A DNA stretch of 64,000 bases from Aestuariicoccus sp032586235 (lineage in GTDB: Bacteria; Pseudomonadota; Alphaproteobacteria; Rhodobacterales; Rhodobacteraceae): positions 1-64,000 of the forward strand of contig NZ_JAWHTD010000006.1 of assembly GCF_032586235.1 (NCBI RefSeq), written 5' to 3'. The position numbers and the translations under genes were made by a program. Under the pieces are notes generated by a model. That model searched no databases. It had not been told where the DNA came from and saw nothing but the letters and a program-made list of their open reading frames with translations. Of the stretch, positions 34,327 to 43,018 are shown piece after piece (position 1 is the first letter of the stretch; the number at the start of each line of letters is the position of its first letter).

Positions 34327-37300
34327 TCCCGAACGACGCCACCCTGCGGCAGATCCAGGCCGCGCGGCCCGATGCTTCGACCTGGCTGTCGGCCAATGCC
34401 GGGTCGGGCAAGACGCGGGTGCTGACCGACCGTGTCGCGCGGCTCTTGCTGGAGGGCGTGCGGCCCGAGCATATCCTCTGCCTGACCTACACCAAGGCCG
34501 CCGCCTCCGAGATGCAGAACCGGTTGTTCAAGCGGCTCGGCAGCTGGGCGATGCTGGGTGAAGAGGCTCTGCGCAAGGAGCTGGACGATCTTGGCGTCGG
34601 CGGCGCCGACCTGGGCCCCGACGCTTTGCGCGCCGCGCGCACGCTCTTTGCCCGCGCGATCGAGGCGCCGGGGGGGCTGCGGATCCAGACGATCCATTCG
34701 TTCTGCGCGGCCCTGCTGCGGCGCTTCCCGCTCGAGGCGCAGGTCAGCCCGCAGTTCCAGGAGATGGAGGACCGCGCCGCCGAACTCTTGCGCGCCGATA
34801 TCCTCGACCGGATGGCCGAGGGGCCGCTGGCGCATCTGGTCGAGGGGATCGCCGAGCATCTGACCAACGACACGCCCGACCGGTTCCTCGCCGACATCAC
34901 CCGGCTGCGCGACGCCTTCGGCGCGATGGACGAGGGGTCGATCCGCAGCGGTTATGGGCTCCAACCCGGGGAGGACGCCGACAGTCTTCTGGCGTGCGTG
35001 TTCCTCGGGGGTGAGCTGGACATGCTTGCCGGCATGGTGCCCGATCTGCGCGCATCAGGTGCCAATGACAACAAGCTGGCCGATGCGATCCAGGCGCTGA
35101 AAGGCCCCGATCTGGCCGCGTTAGAGACGCTTGAGGGCGTGTTCCTGACCGGAAAGAGCGCCAAGGAGCCGTTCACCGCCAAGCTCGGGTCGGTGCCGAC
35201 GAAGGGCCTGCAAAACGGCGCGCTGGCCGCCGTCATGCCGCGCTTTGAGGACCTGATGCGCCGCGTCGAGGCCGCCCGCGACACCCGGCTGGCCCTGGCC
35301 GCCGCCGAGCGCGACATCGCGCTCTGGCGGTTCGCCCATACCTTCCTGCCGCTCTATGAGGCCGAGAAACTGGGGCGCGGCTGGCTCGACTTCGACGACC
35401 TGATCGCCAAGGCGCGCGACCTGCTCAGCGACAGCGCGGTGGCGGAATGGGTGCTTTACCGGCTGGACGGCGGCATCGACCATATTCTCGTGGACGAGGC
35501 GCAGGACACCAGCCCCGTGCAATGGCAGGTGATCGAACGGCTGGCGCATGAATTCACCAGCGGCAGCGGCGCGCGGTCGGACGTGAGGCGGACGATCTTT
35601 GTCGTGGGCGACAAGAAACAGTCGATCTATTCCTTCCAAGGCGCCGATCCCACCGAATTCGACCGCATGTGCGCCGATTTCCGCGACCGACTGAAAGACA
35701 CCGACGCGCCGCTGTCGCAGCTGACGCTGGAATACAGCTTTCGCTCGGCCGAGCCGATCCTGCGGGCGGTCGACAACACCTTCGAGGGGCGGGTCGAGGC
35801 CGGTTTTGCGCAGGATCAGAAACATTATGCCTTTCAGGCCGAGATGCCCGGCCGCGTCGATCTCTGGCCCGTGGTCGAGACCGTCAGGGACGACGCGGAC
35901 GGGCCCTGGTACGAACCGGTGGACCGCGTCGGCGCGCAGCATCATACCGTCACGCTGGCCAACCGCATCGCGCAATTCATCCGCGACACCATCGGCACGC
36001 CCCTGCCCGGCGAGCGGGCCGAGACCGGAGGCTATGCCGCGCGGCCCGTCCATGCGGGCGATTTCCTGATCCTCGTGCGGACGCGCTCGCGGCTTTTCCA
36101 GGAGATCATCCGCGCCTGCAAGCAGCACGAATTGCCCATCGCCGGGGCGGACCGGCTGCGCGTCATGGCCGAACTGGCGGTGCGCGACATCGGCGCGCTG
36201 CTGGCATTCCTCGCCACGCCCGAGGACGACCTGTCGCTGGCCACCGCGCTGCGCTCGCCGCTCTTCGGGCTGGACGAACAGACGCTCTTCGATCTGGCGC
36301 ACCGCCGGCCCGAGAAACGCTTTCTCTGGGAAGAGTTGCGCCTGCGTAGAGACGAATTTCCCGCCGTTCTGGCCGTGCTCGACGATCTGCGCGACCAGAC
36401 CGATTTCCTGCGCCCCTACGACCTGATCGAACGCATCCTGACGCGCCATCGCGGACGGCGGCTGTTGCTCGGGCGGCTCGGGGACGAGGCGGAGGACGGG
36501 ATCAACGCCCTGCTCGCCCAGGCCCTGGCCTATGAACAGACCGAGGTGCCGTCGCTGACCGGCTTCCTGCACTGGATGCAGACCGACGATCTGCAGATCA
36601 AGCGCGCACCGGATGCCGCCGGGCACCGGGTTCGGGTGATGACCGTTCACGGCGCCAAGGGGCTCGAAGCGCCCATCGTAATCCTGCCCGATTGCGCCAA
36701 GCGCAACGACACCGTCCGGGGCGACCTTCTGACAGATCGCGATGGCGTGCTCTGGCGGCAAAGGACCGAGGATCAGCCCGCCCGCCAGCGTCAGGCCATC
36801 GCCGACGCCCGCACAAAGCGTCAGCAAGAGGACGACCGTCTGCTCTACGTGGCGATGACGCGGGCCGAAAAATGGCTGATTGTCGCCGCGGCGGGCAATC
36901 TGGACACCAGGAATGGCGAGGATTGGTACAGCCGCGTTGCGGACGGCGTGCTGACCTCGGGCGGCCAGCCGCATCCTTTCGATTTCGCCGATCTGGGGCG
37001 GGGCGAGGGGCTGCGGCTGTCCTCTGGCTGGCCCGCGCAGGTCGATGCCGCGGCCCCGCCCTTTTCCCCCGACGCCGTCACCCTGCCCGCGCAGTTCCTT
37101 GAGCCCGTCACACCTCCTGTAGAGGCCCCGCCGGTCCTGACGCCCTCGGACCTCGGCGGCGCAAAGGCGCTGCCTGGCCCCGATAACGAGGACACGCCCG
37201 AGGCGATGCGGCGCGGCACGCTGATCCACCACTTGCTGGAACACCTGCCCCGCCTGCCCTTCGGCGACCGGGTCGCCCGCGCCCCCGCCATTCTGGCCGC

Positions 37301-37709
37301 CGCAGAGCCTGATGCCACGGACGCCCCCGCCCTGATCGCCGAGGCGCTGGCCGTGCTCGATGCCGCCCCCTGCGCGCGGTTCTTTCAGCCCGGCACGCTG
37401 GCCGAGGTGCCGCTTAGCGCCGCCATCGGGGCGGATGGCCAGCGCGTTTATGGAATTGTCGACCGCCTGATCGTGACGCCCGACAAGATCACCGCGGTCG
37501 ATTTCAAGACCAACCGGACAATTCCCGAAACCGCCGCGCAGGTGCCGGAGGGCTTTCTGCGCCAGATGGGCGCCTATGCGCTTGCCCTGTCGCAGATCTA
37601 TCCCGGGCGCGAGATCGAAACCGGCATTCTCTGGACCCGATCCGCCAGCTACATGCCGTTACCTCAGGATCTTGTGACAGCGGCCCTTGGTCGGCGGGCC
37701 ACATCTTGA
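34323..37709 (+). CDS. addA: Double-strand break repair helicase-nuclease AddA
   Basis: A 1128-residue UvrD/RecB-type helicase-nuclease. Motif I is SANAGSGKTRVLTDRV, motif II is LVDEAQDTSPVQW, and HGAKGLEAPIVILPD and DDRLLYVAMTRAEKW are later helicase motifs. The C-terminal nuclease domain carries GIVDRLIVTPDKITAVDFKT. It unwinds and resects DNA ends with AddB. Its ATG overlaps the addB stop. trxA follows after 69 bases. Confidence 0.96.
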   Translation: MIPNDATLRQIQAARPDASTWLSANAGSGKTRVLTDRVARLLLEGVRPEHILCLTYTKAAASEMQNRLFKRLGSWAMLGEEALRKELDDLGVGGADLGPDALRAARTLFARAIEAPGGLRIQTIHSFCAALLRRFPLEAQVSPQFQEMEDRAAELLRADILDRMAEGPLAHLVEGIAEHLTNDTPDRFLADITRLRDAFGAMDEGSIRSGYGLQPGEDADSLLACVFLGGELDMLAGMVPDLRASGANDNKLADAIQALKGPDLAALETLEGVFLTGKSAKEPFTAKLGSVPTKGLQNGALAAVMPRFEDLMRRVEAARDTRLALAAAERDIALWRFAHTFLPLYEAEKLGRGWLDFDDLIAKARDLLSDSAVAEWVLYRLDGGIDHILVDEAQDTSPVQWQVIERLAHEFTSGSGARSDVRRTIFVVGDKKQSIYSFQGADPTEFDRMCADFRDRLKDTDAPLSQLTLEYSFRSAEPILRAVDNTFEGRVEAGFAQDQKHYAFQAEMPGRVDLWPVVETVRDDADGPWYEPVDRVGAQHHTVTLANRIAQFIRDTIGTPLPGERAETGGYAARPVHAGDFLILVRTRSRLFQEIIRACKQHELPIAGADRLRVMAELAVRDIGALLAFLATPEDDLSLATALRSPLFGLDEQTLFDLAHRRPEKRFLWEELRLRRDEFPAVLAVLDDLRDQTDFLRPYDLIERILTRHRGRRLLLGRLGDEAEDGINALLAQALAYEQTEVPSLTGFLHWMQTDDLQIKRAPDAAGHRVRVMTVHGAKGLEAPIVILPDCAKRNDTVRGDLLTDRDGVLWRQRTEDQPARQRQAIADARTKRQQEDDRLLYVAMTRAEKWLIVAAAGNLDTRNGEDWYSRVADGVLTSGGQPHPFDFADLGRGEGLRLSSGWPAQVDAAAPPFSPDAVTLPAQFLEPVTPPVEAPPVLTPSDLGGAKALPGPDNEDTPEAMRRGTLIHHLLEHLPRLPFGDRVARAPAILAAAEPDATDAPALIAEALAVLDAAPCARFFQPGTLAEVPLSAAIGADGQRVYGIVDRLIVTPDKITAVDFKTNRTIPETAAQVPEGFLRQMGAYALALSQIYPGREIETGILWTRSASYMPLPQDLVTAALGRRATS

Positions 37710-37778
37710 CGCTGGCCGCCCCGGTCCATACCTTCCCTGCTAAGACCGAGTCCCATTCTCATTCCAGGAGACCGAAAT

Positions 37779-38099
37779 ATGGCCACCGTTGCCGCCACCG
37801 ATGCCACCTTTGACGCCGAAGTCAAAAACGCCGACGTTCCCGTCGTCGTCGATTTCTGGGCTGAATGGTGTGGCCCCTGTAAACAGATCGGCCCCGCGCT
37901 CGAAGAGCTGTCGAACGAATACGACGGCAAGATCAAGGTCGTGAAGGTCGATGTCGACCAGAACCCCAACACCGCCGCCGCCCTGGGCGTGCGCGGCATT
38001 CCCGCGCTCTTCATGTTCAAGGACGGCGAGGTGATCTCGAACCGCACCGGCGCGGCCCCCAAGGCGGCGCTGCAAAGCTGGATCAACGACGCGATCTGA
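37779..38099 (+). CDS. trxA: Thioredoxin
   Basis: A 106-residue thioredoxin with the active-site WCGPC (C31 and C34) and the conserved cis-proline region GIPALFMFKDG. It reduces protein disulfides. A clear terminator follows, so it is either the end of the add operon or a short unit of its own. Confidence 0.97.
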   Translation: MATVAATDATFDAEVKNADVPVVVDFWAEWCGPCKQIGPALEELSNEYDGKIKVVKVDVDQNPNTAAALGVRGIPALFMFKDGEVISNRTGAAPKAALQSWINDAI

Positions 38100-38121
38100 G
38101 CCCGGCTCTTTTGCCTTTCAG

Positions 38122-38151
38122 GACGCCGCCTCGACCGGGGCGGCGTTTTTC
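38122..38151 (+). terminator. Rho-independent terminator after trxA
   Basis: Stem ACGCCGCC/GGCGGCGT with a short loop and a TTTTT tract at 38146-38150. Its last bases overlap the stop codon of the convergent APH-like gene. Confidence 0.85.
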
Positions 38152-39127
38152 ATTGCGCCGCCAGGGGGTCGGCGAAGACACGGGCCACGAGCGATTTCAG
38201 ACCGGCCCAGCGGCGCTCCTGCGCGGCGCTGCGCATATGCGGCAGCCCCCACCAATCCGCCAGAACCCGGTGACGCAGCAGCAGGCGCACCGAAGGGTCC
38301 GCCGGGCCGACGAGGGTATAGCCCTCGAAAAACGCCTCGGACGCGGCGGGCGGCAGAACCTCGCCCGCAGGGATATCGGCATGACGGGTGCGGAGCGTGG
38401 CGTAATCGACCAGCAGCCGCGCCAGATCGTGCCCCACCGGCACCACGTTTCCGCCGGCAAAATCGATGCCCCAGACGCCGCCCTCGCCGACAAGCACGTT
38501 GCGCATGTGCAGGTCGCCATGGGTCTGCGCGGTCACCGTGTGCTGCCCTTCGAAATCGGCCTGCCTGTCGCAGAGGTAGGCGGCGCAGCGCAGAAAGGCC
38601 TCCGGCTCCGGCACCATCCGTTCGCCGCGCTGAAGCTCTCCAACGATGCGGCGCAGGTAATCGAGGGTGAATTTCGGCTGGAAAACGCGCCCCTCTCCAA
38701 GCCCGCTGCGATGGAACCCGGCGGCCCAGGCGCCGACGGCGCGCAGGATGGCGCCGTGATTGGCGCCTTCCGGTTCCAGACGTACCGACAGGGGCTCGGC
38801 GTCGACCATGGCCATCACGCAGCTTTGCGCGCGCACGTCGAAGGTGAAAAGCTCTGGCACGCCGTCGGGGTAGCCGTCATGCGCGGCAAGATGCGCGGCC
38901 ATCGCCTGCATGAATGCCTCGGGCCGCTTTGGGCGCGCTTCGTGTTTCAGCACCAATTGACGCCCGTCCTTATGCCTCATCCGCATGACGATCCGTGCAA
39001 CCCGGAAATCTTCACGCCGGGCCATCGGGTCGGAGCGCCAGTCGCTGGCGCGCAACCCTGCCTCGACCGCAAGCGCGGGCCAATGTCGCATGGCCGCGTC
39101 CGCCAGAGGATCGCGCAGCATTTTCAT
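38150..39127 (-). CDS. Phosphotransferase (APH) family kinase
   Basis: A 325-residue kinase with the aminoglycoside-phosphotransferase fold. The catalytic loop is TAQTHGDLHMRNVLV and the metal-binding segment is WGIDFAGGNVVPVGHDLARL. Such chromosomal members usually act on small metabolites such as sugars, choline or amino alcohols rather than on antibiotics. It has GGAG before the ATG. It is divergent from hslV and convergent with trxA. The substrate cannot be inferred. Confidence 0.8.
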   Translation of the reverse strand: MKMLRDPLADAAMRHWPALAVEAGLRASDWRSDPMARREDFRVARIVMRMRHKDGRQLVLKHEARPKRPEAFMQAMAAHLAAHDGYPDGVPELFTFDVRAQSCVMAMVDAEPLSVRLEPEGANHGAILRAVGAWAAGFHRSGLGEGRVFQPKFTLDYLRRIVGELQRGERMVPEPEAFLRCAAYLCDRQADFEGQHTVTAQTHGDLHMRNVLVGEGGVWGIDFAGGNVVPVGHDLARLLVDYATLRTRHADIPAGEVLPPAASEAFFEGYTLVGPADPSVRLLLRHRVLADWWGLPHMRSAAQERRWAGLKSLVARVFADPLAAQ

Positions 39128-39223
39128 CCTTTGCTCCTTGCGCTATGCCTGCCCTGCAATGCGACCGCCTTGCGCGACCAATGTCCAGCCCCCATATGCG
39201 GCCATAGGAAAAAGGACGTAAAT

Positions 39224-39781
39224 ATGAGCGAGAAAGACTTTCCCGGCTGGCACGGCACGACCATCATAGGCGTTCGCAAGAGCGGTCGAGTCGTTATCGC
39301 CGGCGACGGTCAGGTCAGCCTGGGGCAAACCGTGATCAAGGGAACCGCGCGCAAGGTGCGCCGAATCTCGCCCGGAGGCTACGACGTGGTGGCGGGATTT
39401 GCCGGCTCCACCGCCGACGCCTTCACCCTGCTGGAACGGCTGGAAGCCAAGCTGGAGGCCACCCCCGGTCAGTTGCAGCGCGCAAGCGTCGAACTGGCGA
39501 AGGATTGGCGCACGGACAAATATCTGCAAAAGCTGGAGGCCATGCTGATCGTCTCCGACGGCGCCGAGCTTTACGTCATCACCGGGGCCGGAGACGTGCT
39601 TGAACCCGAACATGACGTGACCGCCATCGGATCGGGTGGCAATTATGCCCTTGCCGCAGGACGTGCACTGATGGACAGCGATCTGGACGCCGAAACCATC
39701 GCGCGCCGCGCCATGGCCATCGCCGCCGACATTTGCGTCTACACCAACGGAAACCTGACCGTCGAATCCATCGGCGGCTAA
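39224..39781 (+). CDS. hslV: ATP-dependent protease subunit HslV
   Basis: A 185-residue peptidase of the proteasome-like HslVU complex. The N-terminal extension ends at HGTTIIGVRKSGRVVIAGDG, so T12 is the expected catalytic threonine after processing. AAAGGA lies before the ATG at 39224. It is followed by a 61-base palindrome-rich gap and hslU. Confidence 0.95.
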   Translation: MSEKDFPGWHGTTIIGVRKSGRVVIAGDGQVSLGQTVIKGTARKVRRISPGGYDVVAGFAGSTADAFTLLERLEAKLEATPGQLQRASVELAKDWRTDKYLQKLEAMLIVSDGAELYVITGAGDVLEPEHDVTAIGSGGNYALAAGRALMDSDLDAETIARRAMAIAADICVYTNGNLTVESIGG

Positions 39782-39824
39782 GAATTTTTCGAAAATTCTT
39801 GTCAAAAATCTTGGAAGATTTTTG
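39780..39824. repeat. Two consecutive AT-rich palindromes between hslV and hslU
   Basis: The first, at 39780-39800, has arms AAGAATTTT and AAAATTCTT around TCG. The second, at 39803-39824, has 10-base arms CAAAAATCTT and AAGATTTTTG around GG. Both are strikingly AT-rich for this genome. They begin at the hslV stop codon and would form strong hairpins in the hslVU message. Confidence 0.8.
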
Positions 39825-39842
39825 CGACCGGAGACAATCGAC

Positions 39843-41147
39843 ATGACCGACCTCACCCCCCGCGAGATCGTATCCGAGCTTGACCGATTCATCATCGGCC
39901 AGAAAGACGCGAAGCGGGCTGTCGCAGTTGCGCTGCGTAACCGCTGGCGGCGCAGGCAGCTCAGCGACGATCTGCGCGATGAGGTGTATCCCAAGAACAT
40001 CCTGATGATTGGCCCGACCGGCGTCGGCAAAACCGAGATCAGCCGTCGCCTCGCCAGACTGGCGCGCGCGCCTTTCATCAAGGTCGAAGCCACCAAGTTC
40101 ACCGAGGTCGGATATGTCGGCCGCGATGTAGAGCAGATCGTCCGCGACCTCGTGGATGCCGCGATCGTTCAGACCCGCGAGCACATGCGTGAGGACGTAA
40201 AAGCCGCGGCCTACAAGGCTGCCGAGGATCGCGTGATCGCCGCCATTGCCGGAGAAGACGCACGCGAAGGCACGCGCGAGATGTTCCGCAAGAAACTCAA
40301 GGCGGGCGATCTGGACGACACGATCATCGAACTGGACGTGGCCGATAACGCCAGCCCTTTCCCTCAGATGGACATCCCCGGCCAGCCCGGCCAGATGGGG
40401 ATGATGAACCTCGGCGACATTTTCGGCAAAGCCTTCGGCGGTCGGACCGCGCGCAAGAAAATGACCGTGGCCGAAAGCTACGACATCCTGATCTCGGAAG
40501 AGGCGGACAAGCTTCTGGACGACGAAGTGGTCAAGCAAACCGCCCTGGACACTGTCGAACAGAACGGGATTGTCTTTCTCGACGAAATCGACAAGGTGAC
40601 CGCCCGTTCCGATGCGCGCGGCGCCGATGTCAGCCGCGAAGGGGTCCAGCGCGACTTGCTGCCGCTGATCGAAGGCACCACCGTCAGCACCAAGCACGGG
40701 CCGGTCAAGACCGACCATATCCTCTTCATCGCTTCGGGCGCGTTTCACATCGCCAAGCCGTCCGACCTGCTGCCGGAATTGCAGGGCCGCCTGCCCATCC
40801 GGGTGAACCTGCGCGCCCTGACCGAAGAGGATTTCGTGCGTATCCTGACCGAAACCGACAACGCCCTGACCCGGCAATACACGGCGTTGATGGCCACCGA
40901 AGAGGTGACCGTCACCTTTACCGAAGACGGCATCGCCGCTCTGGCCAAGATCGCCGCGGATGTGAACCAATCGGTCGAGAACATCGGCGCACGGCGTCTT
41001 TACACGGTGATGGAACGCGTTTTCGAAGAGCTGAGCTTTACCGCGCCCGACAAGGCCGGCGATCATGTGACCGTCGATGCCGCCTTCGTCGAAACGCACC
41101 TTGGCGAGCTGACCCGCTCTGCCGATCTGAGCCGCTACGTGCTGTAA
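39843..41147 (+). CDS. hslU: HslU ATPase subunit of HslVU protease
   Basis: A 434-residue AAA+ unfoldase that feeds substrates to HslV. Walker A GPTGVGKTE lies at residues 57-65. The pore segment is EVGYVGRDVEQIVRDL, Walker B is GIVFLDEIDKV, and the C-terminus ends RYVL as expected for docking into HslV. The ATG at 39843 is the family start. Confidence 0.96.
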   Translation: MTDLTPREIVSELDRFIIGQKDAKRAVAVALRNRWRRRQLSDDLRDEVYPKNILMIGPTGVGKTEISRRLARLARAPFIKVEATKFTEVGYVGRDVEQIVRDLVDAAIVQTREHMREDVKAAAYKAAEDRVIAAIAGEDAREGTREMFRKKLKAGDLDDTIIELDVADNASPFPQMDIPGQPGQMGMMNLGDIFGKAFGGRTARKKMTVAESYDILISEEADKLLDDEVVKQTALDTVEQNGIVFLDEIDKVTARSDARGADVSREGVQRDLLPLIEGTTVSTKHGPVKTDHILFIASGAFHIAKPSDLLPELQGRLPIRVNLRALTEEDFVRILTETDNALTRQYTALMATEEVTVTFTEDGIAALAKIAADVNQSVENIGARRLYTVMERVFEELSFTAPDKAGDHVTVDAAFVETHLGELTRSADLSRYVL

Positions 41148-41156
41148 CGTGCGTCC

Positions 41157-41203
41157 GTGGGGCCAGGCCCCACACGCTGGTTCAAGTGGGGGCCAGCCCC
41201 CAC
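41157..41203. repeat. Tandem GC-rich palindromes after hslU
   Basis: GTGGGGCC-A-GGCCCCAC at 41157-41173 and GTGGGGGC-CA-GCCCCCAC at 41186-41203 are two near-identical perfect palindromes 12 bases apart. Together with the interspersed repeats that follow, they fill the 244-base gap between hslU and the peptide-importer operon. The first may act as the hslU terminator, although no T-tract follows. Confidence 0.7.
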
Positions 41204-41209
41204 GCCCCC

Positions 41210-41282
41210 GGAGTATTTCCGCCAAGAAGAAGCAGAAAGACGCCCCTGTCTTCTTCTTGGTGAAAATACTCCCGCCGGAGGC
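41210..41282. repeat. Interspersed repeat, copies 4 and 5 as an inverted pair
   Basis: GGAGTATTTCCGCCAAGAAG begins at 41210. CTTCTTCTTGGTGAAAATAC, ending about 41270, is its inverted partner and is followed by a CCGCCGGAGG tail. The two copies face each other across about 12 bases and could form one long imperfect hairpin. Confidence 0.75.
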
Positions 41283-41337
41283 TTCCGACGGCGGCGTTCG
41301 CGATACCGTTTGCGAATAGGCGAGTGGTGCTCAGATG

Positions 41338-41365
41338 CAAAACGCCCCGCCTTTTGAGCGGGGCG
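41338..41365 (-). terminator. Terminator of the peptide-importer operon
   Basis: Arms CGCCCCGC and GCGGGGCG around a CTTTTGA loop. Read on the minus strand it ends in GTTTTG, giving a short U-tract. It lies 27 bases after the stop of the binding-protein gene. Confidence 0.75.
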
Positions 41366-41391
41366 CTTCGTTTCCGGACTCTGAGCGAGGC

Positions 41392-42945
41392 TTATGCCAT
41401 CCACCACCGTTCGGCCATGCGGCCGTTGTCCATCTGCCAGAGGTTGCCGACCGTTTCGGGGTTGGACACCTTGTTGCTGACCGCCTGCACGTAGTTGGCG
41501 AACATCGGGAGCACGACGCCGCCCTCGTCGCGCAGGATCATCTGCATCTCGGTGTAGATCTCGCTGCGCTTGGCGCTGTCCAGTTCCTTACGGCCCAACA
41601 GCAGCAATTCCTGGAATCGGGCGCTGTCCTCGCTGTCCCATTGCGTGTCGTTCCACGGCACGCCTTCCTCGTAGGCGGTGGCGAACATCCAGTCCTCGGT
41701 CGCCCGGCCTGACCAGTAGCAGGCGCACCAGGGCTTTTTCAGCCAGACGTTGGACCAGTAACCATCCGCCGGTTCCTGAACGACGTTGATGTTGATGCCG
41801 CAGGCCTTGGCCGAAGCCTGGTAGAGCTGCGCCGCGTCCACGGCCCCTTCGAAGGCGGCGTTCGACGCCGAAAGGTCGATGTCGAGCGACGACAGACCTG
41901 CCTCTTTCAGGTAGAACTTGGCCTTGTCCGGATCATAGGTCGTTTGCTCGAGCTCGTCGGCGAAATACTGATTGGCCGGCCCGATCGGCGTGTCGTTACC
42001 GACCCGTCCATGACCCAGCAGGATCTTGTCGACCATTTCCTGCCGGTTGACCGCGTATTTCAGCGCCTTGCGCACGTTCACATCGTTGAACGGGGCAACG
42101 TTGGTCAGCATCGGGAAGGTGTATTGCTGGTTGCCCGTCACTTCCTGGATGCGGATCATCGGGTTGGCGCGCAGGAGCGCTTCGGTCTTGAAGTCGATCC
42201 GGTTGATCGCATCCACCTGACCGGTCATCAGCGCGTTCATACGGGCGGTGTTGTCATTGATCGCGATATATTCGACCTCGTCGAACCAGCCGGCCTCACC
42301 GTCCTTGTAGTGGCTGTCGACGCGGGTGGCGACCATGCGCACGCCGGGCTCGAAGCTCGAGACCTTGTACATGCCGGTGCCGATGCCATTGGCGATGGCC
42401 TCTTCGATCTGGCCCGCCGGGTACATCAGGATATGGTAATCCGACATCAGATAGGGGAAGTCGGCGTTGCCGGCCTCGAGCGTGAACTGCACCTGATGAT
42501 CGGTGACCTTCTTCATCTCGGTGATGGCCGAGACGATGGGCTGGGCGGCGGATTTCGCGCCCTCGGCCACGTGCATCTGCAGCGACGCGATCACGTCGTC
42601 GGCGCCGAAGGCTTTGCCGTTGTGGAAGGTCACGCCCTGACGCAGGTTGAAGGTCCAGGTCTTGGCGTCCGGCGTGGCCTCCCAGTCGGTGGCCAGCTCG
42701 CCGCGCAGGCTGCCGTCGGCGGCAACCTCGGTCAGGCTGTCGAACACCGTGCCCTGGGCACTGGCGATCATGAAGAGGTCGGAATGCGTGCGCCCGTCCC
42801 AGCTGTCGGATGTGTTGGCGCCCGAAAGGCCCGCCCGCAGGCGGCCGCCGCGCTTGGCCTGCGCGCGCAGCGGCAGGCCGCTGGCGGCCAGAACACCGGC
42901 GGCGGCGCCGGTCTTGAGCAGTCCGCGTCTGCTGATATGTCTCAT
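41392..42945 (-). CDS. Peptide-type ABC transporter solute-binding protein (Tat-exported)
   Basis: A 517-residue family-5 (DppA/OppA type) binding protein. The signal contains a twin-arginine stretch (HISRRGLLKTGAAAGVLAAS) and ends near LRAQA, so folded export is likely. The ATG at 42945 was chosen because AGGGAG sits at good spacing; an ATG at 42951 lies almost on top of it. Family features include FNLRQGVTFHNGKAFGADDV. It is the distal gene of a four-gene importer operon. The ligand could be a peptide, opine or another small molecule. Confidence 0.88.
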   Translation of the reverse strand: MRHISRRGLLKTGAAAGVLAASGLPLRAQAKRGGRLRAGLSGANTSDSWDGRTHSDLFMIASAQGTVFDSLTEVAADGSLRGELATDWEATPDAKTWTFNLRQGVTFHNGKAFGADDVIASLQMHVAEGAKSAAQPIVSAITEMKKVTDHQVQFTLEAGNADFPYLMSDYHILMYPAGQIEEAIANGIGTGMYKVSSFEPGVRMVATRVDSHYKDGEAGWFDEVEYIAINDNTARMNALMTGQVDAINRIDFKTEALLRANPMIRIQEVTGNQQYTFPMLTNVAPFNDVNVRKALKYAVNRQEMVDKILLGHGRVGNDTPIGPANQYFADELEQTTYDPDKAKFYLKEAGLSSLDIDLSASNAAFEGAVDAAQLYQASAKACGININVVQEPADGYWSNVWLKKPWCACYWSGRATEDWMFATAYEEGVPWNDTQWDSEDSARFQELLLLGRKELDSAKRSEIYTEMQMILRDEGGVVLPMFANYVQAVSNKVSNPETVGNLWQMDNGRMAERWWMA

Positions 42946-43018
42946 GGTCATTCTCCCTGATTTGTCTATGTGCAGGCTGATCCTGCGTTCTTGTCCCCCG
43001 GCCCGGGCCGGGTGATTC

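Noticed and set aside
41157..41203. Possible tRNA or riboswitch-like structure
   Set aside because: The sequence is two simple palindromes. There is no cloverleaf, anticodon arm or conserved riboswitch core.
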